Shown here: in pieces, positions 45,941-55,354 of the stretch
How the letters are laid out: each line of letters starts with the position of its first letter
How positions within the stretch are numbered: position 1 is the stretch's first letter
Assembly (NCBI GenBank): GCA_035578905.1
Contig: JAQJVL010000287.1
Span: 906,501 to 970,500 of the forward strand
Source: Stictocephala bisonia
Lineage: Eukaryota; Arthropoda; Insecta; Hemiptera; Membracidae
Reading direction: 5' to 3'
DNA: 64,000 bases
Made by a program: the position numbers and the translations under genes
Notes under the pieces: generated by a model
Seen by the model: the letters and a program-made list of their open reading frames with translations, nothing else
Database searches by the model: none
Told to the model about the DNA's origin: nothing

Positions 45941-46440
45941 GTTGTGTGTGATAAATCGAAAAATTTATGTGATTCAACACTAGTCACATTGCCACCATGA
46001 TGCACAGCAATATCGATGTCTTAGAATTATTCTAATGCGCCAAAATTAAATAATTGTGAGAAAGAAAAAATTCTTTTTTAATTTGATCAATAATATTTAT
46101 ATATTAGTATATCTGTTAAAACATATTTTACAATAAAATAATTGTAAAATGATTATTACTTGAGTTTGTTTTCATTACCTGTAGTTGTTCTGAGTGGAAA
46201 GGGACGAGCGCAATCAGATGTAAAAAATTATTAGATCACAATAAGGAATTCAGAATTCAGATTTAACACTCAGATATAAATCTATCAAGCAATGCGTATG
46301 TTCTTAGTAATTTACTCATTTGCAGTGCAGTATATCACAGATTAATGGAGCATTCCCATATAGACAGTCCATCTATTTCAGTTAGTCAGCAATAATTGTG
46401 CGATCATATTTACTGAAAAAATTATAAGAACTATTACATG
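45941..46440 (+). mobile_element. Dispersed non-autonomous DNA transposon, copy b
   Basis: Shares with 52305-52960, in the same order, GTGTGTGATAAATCGAAAAA, GTGCGCCAAAATTA-like, AAAATGATTATTACTTGAGT, GGACGAGCGCAATCAG and ACAGTCCATCTATTTCAGTT segments. The GGGGTGTG-type terminus resembles hAT ends in other insects. Too diverged to code. Confidence 0.7.
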
Positions 46441-46817
46441 GTTACTTGTGATATTTAAATAAATTAGGATCTTCTGGCAGTCCCTTCATTATGCCCCCTT
46501 AATCCTAAAGTATAAACAAAGTAAGTAATACCATTGATTTTATACAAAAATAGATTTCCCATCCAATGTTAAATTTTTAGGCTCAAAATATCAGCTGTTT
46601 TTGTGGTCCATTGTGGAGCGCTAGTGTAGTCCCATGTAAATGTAATGCAGTGTAAACCAGCTGTAGTTGCGGGCCTCACTAACTAACAAAATTACTGGCA
46701 CAAATATTCGTATTAGATGGTTTATCTATTGTAGGTTTATATAATCAATGGTAATACTACACATGTATAAAGATGTACATTAGTTGTAATTCTATATATC
46801 ACCAGATCAGTCGGCTG
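46441..46817. other. Intron, nothing recognised
   Basis: No gene or clear repeat. The last 15 bases (AGATCAGTCGGCTG) are the left target duplication of the next element. Confidence 0.55.
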
Positions 46818-46948
46818 TGTGTTATGTTGACAGTCACAATAGAAGAAACAGAGGTCACTTCCTTATGGCCACAGCGAACACCTCAGTGGCAGTCACAAGA
46901 GAAGAAAATGACCTCTGTTTCTTCTCTCGTAACTGTCAACATAACAGA
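46818..46948. mobile_element. 131-bp MITE with 10-bp target duplication
   Basis: The ends pair over about 45 bp (GTTATGTTGACAG against CTGTCAACATAAC, AGAAACAGAGGTCA against TGACCTCTGTTTCT). CAGTCGGCTG flanks both sides (46808-46817, 46949-46958). A related sequence lies at 24860-24925 inside the hAT element (GACAATCACAGAGAAGAAAT). A duplication of 9-10 bp points to a MULE-like origin. A single long hairpin is predicted. Confidence 0.8.
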
Positions 46949-47280
46949 CAGTCGGCTGATCTGGTTTATCTGGTGATTCCGTTCGCAGTGTACCTAGTGA
47001 AAACGTACAAACAGTAGTGAAGCTTGTTGGCAAAAGCAATATGTGCCATTGGTGTAAAAGCATAATACAACTTGTCATTATTGTTATTCTAGGCAATACA
47101 GAGCTAAAGGGAATTTGATTGTTTGTTTACTAAATTATAAAGGCAATATAAACATACATGGAAATGCGTTATGTAATTTGGTTGTTTCTTGGCCACAAAA
47201 CGGGGAAATGGACAACTATTTTATTTAAAACATCAAAGTAATAGTTCTATAAGACGCACCATTAAATATTATAGATGAAA
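46949..47280. other. Intron, nothing recognised
   Basis: After the right target duplication no gene or repeat is apparent. Confidence 0.55.
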
Positions 47281-47525
47281 AGAGAATTTTTTCTTTATAA
47301 TTTGTCATTTAGGTGCATCAAAATGAATCTGAGAGATCGATATTGCTTATGCATCGTGGCACTATCCATGCATCAAGTTCCCTTGATGCATCGACATTTT
47401 GACTAGTCGTGCATAGAATCGTCAAATGTATCAGTATCGACTTCTTATCTCTAATTCTCGATACCCATAGCTGCCTGAAGAAAGGATGGTATCGAGAATT
47501 GATGTTTAGTATCGACACACCCCGT
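47281..47525 (-). repeat. Dispersed DNA-transposon family, copy c (uninserted site for the Sailor element)
   Basis: On the minus strand it begins GGGGTGTGTCGATACTAAAC near 47522 and passes through GACTAGTCAAAATGTCGATG and AATATCGATCTCTCAGATTC. It is the best-preserved relative of the remnant at 1-434/3471-3535 and retains an undisrupted TA where that copy carries the DD82E element. Confidence 0.75.
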
Positions 47526-47661
47526 GTTAATTTCTTACTTATTAAAAACAACTCAATTATCCATTGCCTAGCTCTTTATCAGAAAATATTTTAAATTAAT
47601 ATAATAACCTTACTTACTCAGTTAATTACATTTTATTTTGATGCTGTTTTATTAATTTTAA

Positions 47662-48680
47662 CCCTTTTGGTGCCGGGGTATTTTCACATATGTGAAAAAT
47701 GGCAGTCCATTTTTGGTGAAATTGCAAGGTTTCAAACAAACTTACTCAGCATCTATGTTTTTTGTCATATTTATATGCATAGTTTTTTTTTTAATTGAAG
47801 GAAAAAAAGTGTTCTTTCTAATGAAATATAGTTTACCCTCCTAATTAAAAAAAAATGTTAAAACAAAATATTTGATACCCAATTTTTTTTATTTTATTTT
47901 TCTAATTTAAAGGTACATAACATTTACACATTTTTTTAGAATTTTTCCCTCATTACTATTTTATAGAGAATTTCAAACTGAACAAAGGCAAATAATTTCA
48001 TATAACATACTTTAAAAACTTTTTATTTATATAAAAATATAACCAAAGTGCTGCAATTTGGTGATCTATCAACATACAGACTAATTATTGAAATCTGTAC
48101 AACAGTTTTTCTTAAATAAAACTGGGGTTGTTGATTTACCTCTGTATTATTCTAATAGTTACAAAATATAATTATAATGTCGGATAAATGAGTTTTTGTC
48201 AAATGTAGTTATATGAGCAATGAATTCATCAGCTATAACAACATTGTTTTGGTCTAACCTACTAGTGCTAGCAACTGATGTATCAGGATCTCATAGTTTT
48301 CTAATAACGTAAGCAAATGTGTTTTGTTTACTGCTGGAATAAATGTATCGTCGTCATTCATTGTAATAAATTTCAACATAAAAAATAATTATTTTTCACA
48401 ATCAAGATAAACAGAACTCAAACAAACATTATAACAATTCACTACATTGGCGCTAAATACGAACTCAGCTGCACTGACTACTGACGTAATCTAATATTTA
48501 CTGTAATCAGCTGCGCAATTATACAAAAAAAGTTCTAATCTGAGAATTGCAATTTTTATCGATTCGTCTGGTATGAATTTGGCAGCTGATTGAAAAAAAA
48601 TAGTGCTGCAGTATAACAAATACGATGCTGGAATTTTTCGCACGGCACATCGCTCGCAGCGATTCCCGGCACAATAAGGG
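47662..48680. mobile_element. piggyBac-type MITE
   Basis: Flanked by TTAA (47658-47661, 48681-48684). The ends are CCCTTTTGGTGCCGGG (left) and CCCGGCACAATAAGGG (right), inverted with two mismatches. The interior is very AT-rich with GC-rich extremities and has no convincing ORF. Confidence 0.85.
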
Positions 48681-49081
48681 TTAATATATTGGACAAACAA
48701 TAAACGATGGCCTTGTTTCCAATGATGATAGTTTATAACTAAGCTGTTTTCAATTATTAAATTACTTATTTTGCATTGAAATATATTATTTTAACCTTTA
48801 GTGTACAATTTATTTTTTCTTTTCCATTTCATATATATGATATTAATTTGCTAAAACCGTTTTGGTCAATAAAATTATATTTTAAATTATTTTTTTTAAC
48901 TATCAGTAACACAAGGTATTACTGTAACTCTAATGCTTCTAAACCTAAAATTGAAACTAAATTCTGTATGTGTACATTAAAATAAGTTGCATCAAATCAA
49001 AATTCCAAAAGTCTTTGATTTGATATCATGCATCAGTATAATAAAGTTGTAAATACTTACGCCAATATGTTTTTATTCCAG
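48681..49081. other. Intron before exon G, nothing recognised
   Basis: AT-rich, ending ATGTTTTTATTCCAG, the acceptor of exon G. Confidence 0.6.
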
Positions 49082-49173
49082 AATTTTATGAAGAGGCGCT
49101 TTCTCTTGTGTTTGATTTAACCAGTAAATCCATTTCACAAGACATGTGGAAAGTTTTCGAGCTTATTTATCAG
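49082..49173 (+). CDS. IPO7: Importin-7/8 exon G (last visible)
   Basis: Two bases complete the Glu codon, then 30 codons FYEEALSLVFDLTSKSISQD through MWKVFELIYQ, ending at donor CAG/GTAATA. Expected next residues (a DGFDYFTDMMP-like block) were not found in the remaining 14.8 kb, so the following exon lies beyond the window and this intron is at least that long. Confidence 0.94.
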
Positions 49174-49398
49174 GTAATAATTCCTTGATAACATAGGGAT
49201 TAATAGTTTACTATATGTTATACTCCAAACAATTTTTAATATACATTTCTAAAAAGTAAAATCAACAGTATATTAAATAAATTTTAGATTTAGCTTGTTA
49301 CTACGAGCCTTCAAGGTTAACTATATATGAAGATCAAAAACAATGATACGTTGATTGTAGCCACCCATACGTTCATAGTGGTATTGACTCACCTATTC

Positions 49399-51552
49399 CA
49401 GGGGCGGATTCAGGCTACGATACATGACAGCAGGATGATTTGAATTGCTGGTTTGCGAGGATACAAGGTGTGGTATTTTTAAATCCACATCCAACCACTC
49501 TGCTACTTCTCGTACTTCATGATAGAGATTTTTACAAATGGATTCAGCTTTTTCTCGTTTTTCTTCTAGTAATTATAAAATTTAATTCCTGTAACATCTG
49601 TTCATTTTATACTGATTTTATTTCATTCCATTTAAAATATGTTAGTAATTATAACTTCCTGTATCCATTATTAAAAAAATACCATAATACTTAGTAATAA
49701 ATATAACTCCATTATTAGAATTAGTTTATAATTTATATCAGCTTTTAAATGCAGAATGTATGGATCTAAATATTTTAAATCAAAATCGTTTATTTAATCC
49801 ATTAATTTCTATCTATTAATTAAAACATTTTTGCTTAGTCAAATAGTTTTGTGAGTGAATTTCTGAGTAAAATGTAAAGTGACTTTATGGAGAAGATTGC
49901 CCAAGTACATTTCTCTCCCTCCCTCCAAATATGTCTTGTGGCTTGAAAAGGAGCCTTTTGACTATGGCCTTGACATGAATGGTATGACTCAGCCAATACC
50001 GTGGCGGTGATCTCTTCGTCCAGACTACGTGTAGCACTCCGCAAACAGCCGCCCTAGGCTACCTACCGTAAAACCTAAGTAACTTAACCCTTAAAACGCT
50101 GAGTAATTTTCTGTAATTTTTCAATTAACGCTTAATTTTCTTGAATATATATAATTTTAGTTTTTGTAAAGTTATATTTTTTTTAAATCTAAACCAGGAT
50201 AGTACAATGTAAAAAAAAATAATAATAACGATATTGTATTTCTATATTCATTTTTTATTCATTACAAAGTTTTGTCAAAACTGTAAAAACGAAATATTAT
50301 TGGATGCAATTAAAAAAATTGTATACTTGCAAAAATAAATTTTTCAATTGAAATATGATTTTAGAATGACAATTTCTTCCTTAGAAAGTAGCAGCTGTAT
50401 GAAAAACTTCAAAACTATAAATTGTATAGCCATTATAAAAATATATACAATATAACTCAATAAGACAACAGATTATACAAAGTTTATTATTTTGAATTTA
50501 CTCTATATTTTTCATTGTGAAGTCTAGTTTTATTTTTGTTGTAAATAGTGTTTATTTTGTGTACATAATCTGTTTGTTTACACACCGGAGGTTAGTACAA
50601 TGCACGAGACAGACAACAAATAACTGCAGACTGACAGCGCCAGCCGGTCGCTGCGTCATGTGACTAGCAGATGCGTATATATTCGCTGCGAGCGCTAGCG
50701 GTTACCTCGATAGAGGCAATAATGAATGAAAACTTCATATTATTTACATTCGTTGCCTAGTAACGAGTCCAAAGGTCTCGAAAATGAATAATAACCTGAA
50801 AATAGTCTTGACCTTGAATCTTAGAACTCGCTACGTTGTATTAGGCCTGTTCTAGGATTATTGTTATCAGCTCGCGAAATATTACGTATAACGCGTTACG
50901 GGCAATTGTAAACATGCGTATATATATGGATGCCGCGTTTTAAGGGTTAAGTAACAGCTGTTGCTAAAATCTGAACAATCATATAGGCCTAATTAATAGA
51001 AGAATGTTGTATTGATAAATAAATGCTCACCGAGTGGTTTGAAGTTGTAGGAATACAAAGTGAGGAAACAGCAGTTACTACATCTGTATCCGTTGTGCTT
51101 GGTGGATTTTAGGCAGGATTGATTTTATATGTCTTCATAATCTTTTTAAAAAAGAGTAACAATGTTTTTTTTTTCACTTTAACGTTTCGTTATTCCCTAT
51201 CGGACTTGACATTGAAACAGGCAAACGATAAACTATAACCTGCGAAGACTGATAATATGAATGCTCGACAGACGGGCGTGTGCATGCGACCTACACGCGT
51301 GCTACCCCCAAGATAACCAACTATTAACATCAAATTTACCACTTGGGGCTTGGATTAGTCAATGCATTCATTCACTACGCTAGAGTAAAGAAATTTGTAA
51401 TAAGATTGTTTATTATTGCTTTATAGGAGAATCTCCGACGACATATAATATTGTTCCTAAGTCACATTTTTTTAAAAACAATACGTCCAACCGTAACACC
51501 TAACTGTGGTTTGGGGGGGGGGGTCATGACTTCTCCCCTGTATCTGCGCCTG
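49399..51552. mobile_element. hAT-type non-autonomous element
   Basis: The left end CAGGGGCGGATTCAGG (49399) and right end CCTGTATCTGCGCCTG (to 51552) are inverted with a few mismatches. The flanks ACCTATTC (49391-49398) and ACCTGCTC (51553-51560) agree at 6 of 8 positions, a degraded hAT duplication. A G run (about 51512-51521) near the right end is common in such elements. It contains the piggyBac MITE at 50088-50946 and no transposase. Confidence 0.72.
50088..50946. mobile_element. piggyBac-type MITE nested in the hAT element
   Basis: TTAA flanks (50084-50087, 50947-50950) and the terminal repeats CCCTTAAAACGC/GCGTTTTAAGGG are exact. The right third is GC-rich (CGCTGCGAGCGCTAGCGG near 50685). 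No ORF of note. Confidence 0.87.
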
Positions 51553-52304
51553 ACCTGCTCGGTACTCACCCATACACCCACCCATAAACATAGAGTGGAT
51601 TAGAGACATGACCACTGATTTTTAGTTACATTACACTATCAAGAAAAGGGGTTTGAAGATAAAAAGAGGAACTAAATGCTTAGAAATGAATTAATAAAGT
51701 TATCCACCGTAATTAATATATTTATTGCTGTGCAGTTATATTTTCATTAAAACAAAAAAAATTTATTTGCCAAATATTGTGTCTAAACAATTCAATTTTT
51801 CGTACAACCAATTGAAATTTTCCTTTGACTCTTTTATGCATAGAAAGTGTCTTGTTTAGAAAACTATAGCATTTATAATCATTATTTTTTTCATTAAAGA
51901 CCTTAGATTAATTTAATTATTACTAATCAAATTTTTGTCAGATTTTTATTTTTACAGTTTGAGTTTTTTTCTCTATAAGAATAATCAACCCTTTGATGCA
52001 TTTTACATACTTAAGTATGTAATACATTTCTTGCTCGAGTTGTAAATATTGTAATATGTAGATATTACAATATTTACAACATATTGTAATATCTACATAA
52101 TAAGATATCACGTTATATTTTGGTCGTTCGTTATAGAATAATATAAGATTGAAAATTGTAAACTGTATAGTTTAAAGCTACAATTCTCAACTATCAAGTA
52201 GGCCTATCAGCTTTTAAAGCACAATTATTGAGTAATAGTATTGTTAGCAATCATATTTGGAACAGCATTTTAAACAAAATGATAGGCCTATTTAACTTTG
52301 TTTT
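51553..52304. other. Intron with hairpins
   Basis: Starts with a fragment resembling the 36-bp minisatellite (51565-51600). Holds the overlapping palindromes at 52041-52098. No gene. Confidence 0.6.
52041..52098. repeat. Two overlapping, mutually exclusive perfect hairpins
   Basis: Hairpin 1: TGTAAATATTGTAATAT (52041-52057) and its exact complement at 52062-52078 with a 4-base loop. Hairpin 2: ATGTAGATATTACAATAT (52056-52073) and its exact complement at 52081-52098 with a 7-base loop. The right arm of the first is largely the left arm of the second. Confidence 0.95.
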
Positions 52305-52960
52305 AGGGGTGTGCGATACATCGAAAAATTTATGCAATTTGATTCATAACTATCAAATCGTATGCATCGAAAGTAAAACGATGCATTGATAGTGCCATGA
52401 GCAATGGATAAGAAAGATTGATAAGCAATATCGCTGTCTCAGATTTATTCTGATGTGCCAAAATTACAAAATATAAAGAAAAAAGTCCCTTTTAATCTAA
52501 AATAATTGATTGGTGCTTTTCTATAATAATATAGAACAACTACTTTGTGACCTTTTAAATAAAGTATTTTACAATAAAATGGTTGTAAAATGATTTTTAC
52601 TCGAGTTTGTTTTCGTTCCGAGAGGACAGGGATGAGCGAGATTGAATACAAACCTGGTTATAATGCAATAACGAATACAGAGTTCGACGAGGAGATAACT
52701 GGTACTGATATGAATACGATAAAAGTCCATCAAGCAATGCATATGGGTATGATAATTTACATGCGTGCAGCGTACCACGAATCAGTAGAACATTATACTA
52801 CAGACAGTTCATCTATTTCAGTTGGTCAACAATTATTTTCGGATCTGTATTTAATAAAGTACTGGAAGACCGACCTTCGCTCAGTTAAATTTTGCAATTT
52901 GAAGAGGTATCATCCATATCTCTCAGAGGATCCTGAGGATTATTTGTTGTTACTGTAGTT
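52305..52960 (+). mobile_element. Dispersed non-autonomous DNA transposon, copy a
   Basis: Begins AGGGGTGTGCGATACATCG near 52305 and parallels 45941-46440 over much of its length. The 122-codon ORF at 52590-52958 lies wholly in this repeat and has no recognisable domain; the parallel copy is not open, so I do not treat it as a gene. The right border is uncertain. Confidence 0.65.
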
Positions 52961-53320
52961 TCTAAGTTATTCATAAGATTTTGTTTCGGAGGTCTTCCAC
53001 TTTTACCTTTAGCCCTTTGTGGAACTCGGCCTGCAGCTCTGCTACAGGCCCCTTTGTGAAACTCGGCCTAAGGCGGAAAGTTCAGCCTGCGGCCTCACCA
53101 AGGCACTCTGCTGCAGTCCCATTTGTGGATCTCAGCATGTCGCCTCATGAGGAAGATCGGCCCACGGCCTCACCAGGATTCTTAAGCAGTTTGACCATGA
53201 ATTTTGGTTTTTGGGGCAGTGGAGCTAATAAACATAGTCTTTTCTTAAATCTGATAGTATATTAGTAAATAAGATAAGAATTCCTTTAATTTGATATCCC
53301 ACTTGGGTGTATTAGTTTAA
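52961..53320. other. GC-rich island and repeat flank
   Basis: From 53000 to 53180 the sequence is strongly GC-rich and internally repetitive (CCTTTGTGGAACTCGGCC, CCTTTGTGAAACTCGGCC, CATTTGTGGATCTCAGC). From about 53190 it joins the dispersed repeat also seen at 34446, ending at the TTAA that received the piggyBac element. Confidence 0.6.
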
Positions 53321-53549
53321 CACTTTCACTGCCGGCTGTTAAAATAGTAACCACCTATAGACTGTAGGCTGTTTTTCATGATATTCAAAAAAATCATAGC
53401 TTAATTACTATTAGACATACAGTTTTGCTACTTACCTCATTTTATTGCAACGTCTTCTATAAGCACGTTTAGTTATATTTATAGCTATTTTACATTTAAA
53501 CCAGTCCAATTACTGTAAATAAATAGGTCTTTTTGCAAAAAAAATTAAT

Positions 53550-54025
53550 TCAACCAAAAACAAGCACTCTGTCAAAATCACAATAAATTCCCAAATAATT
53601 ACATAAACAATATTTTTGTTTATCATATTTAAAACTATTTACAATTGTCAAAAGACGTACGAAGAAAATTTTTTTGTGTGGGGGTTTTTTGCACTCACTG
53701 CACTGATATGAAGTGTCCTTCCTTTGTTGCTCTGCCAGACTGTTTTTCTCCCACCATAGAACATACTTAACATCTTTTTTGCAGCTTCTTTTTCCCTTCA
53801 GTAACAGGTATTTTTTTAAAGAAATGTTAACCTGTCTGTGGTCTGCTGAGTTGCCTTCCATTTGTGTCTGGTGGTGTATCCAATTCCTGTACAAGTTCTG
53901 CAGATATCAACTTCATGAATTGAGTCAGTCAGTTTTTTCCTATTTAGTTTGTTGTACAACATTTTACCATTGATTAAACATATTAGTATAACGACCATGG
54001 TATTTGTTGTTATTTGGAGAGGTTG
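53550..54025 (-). pseudogene. piggyBac transposase, C-terminal part
   Basis: Minus-strand reading continues from the piece at 60682: MLYNKLNRKKLTDSIHEV (53816-53998), then a lysine-rich stretch and a cysteine motif SYQCSECKKPPHKKIFF (in 53550-53894), the position of the C-terminal cysteine-rich DNA-binding domain of the family. Later cysteines and histidines are degraded, and frame changes occur. Confidence 0.72.
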
Positions 54026-54429
54026 TTAATTATTGAAGGTTCATATTGTTATGCCTTCTCACTCTCCACCATCTCAGCGATCGAAACTTCGCTGTTTGTA
54101 GGTAGGTCATTGAATAACCATAACCGTAGCAGATAATGCCGAAACAGATAATGACTTTAATAATAATAAGGGGAGTGACCTTTTACATTGGAAGGTGATC
54201 GCACCATTAGGGTGTCATTCCTGATGTAAACCCCTAAGATGCTTTGCATTTGATGTATTCCCACAAACCGTTTTCGAATTGAAATTATTCAAATCTGATG
54301 CAAATCGGATACTTGCACCTTTATGCTGCAACGATTCTAAATTAATAATCGGCAATGTTGTTAGCAGGGTGTGTAGTTTTCAGCCGGATGACGAACATTC
54401 AGTGCCAATCCTGGATGTAATTTTACGAT

Positions 54430-54788
54430 TGTTGCGGCGCAAATAGGGTTTTTGTGGGGTGCCCCTCCACTTTCCTTTGGCCGGCAAAGTGGTAGGGGTG
54501 TCAAAAAACTAACCCTACCAGTCGCACCGCAGCGTCCGGGCCGAGCAAGACATACATGTCTCTTTTGTGCACACAGCACTCAGTTAAATTCAGCCGGCTT
54601 CAATTCACATTTCATATTCACATAAATTCAATACAGTCCACTTTAAACAGTTACACCACACATTTAACTTCAATACAGTTAAATATATTTCATATGAACA
54701 ATAAACATTCAGTGTATCCATACATGCGTGTTTAATTGCATTTCACCCCTTTTTAATTTGCGTAATCGTCGGACACGCGCCGACATCA
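54430..54788 (+). repeat. 5' LTR of the BEL/Pao element
   Basis: 359 bp, TGTTGCGGCG ... CGCCGACATCA, with canonical TG/CA ends. AATAAA-like AACAATAAAC lies near 54698. Confidence 0.93.
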
Positions 54789-54790
54789 AA

Positions 54791-54806
54791 TGGTCCTCCG
54801 GGCCGG
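54791..54806 (+). other. Putative primer binding site
   Basis: TGGTCCTCCGGGCCGG starts two bases after the 5' LTR. It begins with TGG, the complement of a tRNA CCA end. The tRNA was not identified. Confidence 0.6.
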
Positions 54807-55354
54807 ATAACACATCAGTGATCCGTTATACAGTGCATTAACAAGGAATAAGTGTTGTGTTCGCATCAAGTGAGTGAAGTTTTATTCCTCGTTTTGAGCC
54901 TTCAGTGCAACAGCGAGCTCAGCCCCTCGTGAAGACAATACAACACCACCCTCTCCGAGACCTTCAATTTGCCACGGGTCCCATCCCTTGTTCTCTTCAG
55001 AAACACCAAGATCCGAGGGCAACTTTATTACTACCAGCCGCCATCGTCAACCGACCCTTCACTTTCAGAAGATTCGGCGGGAATTCTGTCCGGCATCCAT
55101 GTCCCAGGCCTCTTTGCTCGGCACATCAAGCTGACAGCAGGAGATTTACAGACCCCCCCCCATGACATCGGCTCACACCTCTTCGTCAAGCTCATTCAAC
55201 CCTCGACCCTACGTCGTCACCAAGACAGCTGACTCAGGGTGAGTGACCGCCAATGTAAACAACCCTACCTTTCCTTCCTTTAACCACTTGTCCTACTACA
55301 GTAGCATTCAAATTTCACTGCTTCTTATATGAAAGTAAATAATTAAGGTGTAAG
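54807..55354 (+). other. BEL 5' leader
   Basis: Untranslated leader between the primer site and the gag ATG. Overlapping small ORFs (54905-55165, 54969-55232) are proline/arginine-rich by composition and are not thought to be genes. Confidence 0.6.

Noticed and set aside
52590..52958. 122-codon ORF as a possible host gene
   Set aside because: It lies in a repeat whose parallel copy at 46140-46440 is not open, and it has no recognisable domain.
54905..55232. Proline/arginine-rich ORFs in the BEL leader
   Set aside because: Overlapping short frames upstream of a well-supported gag start; composition alone explains them.
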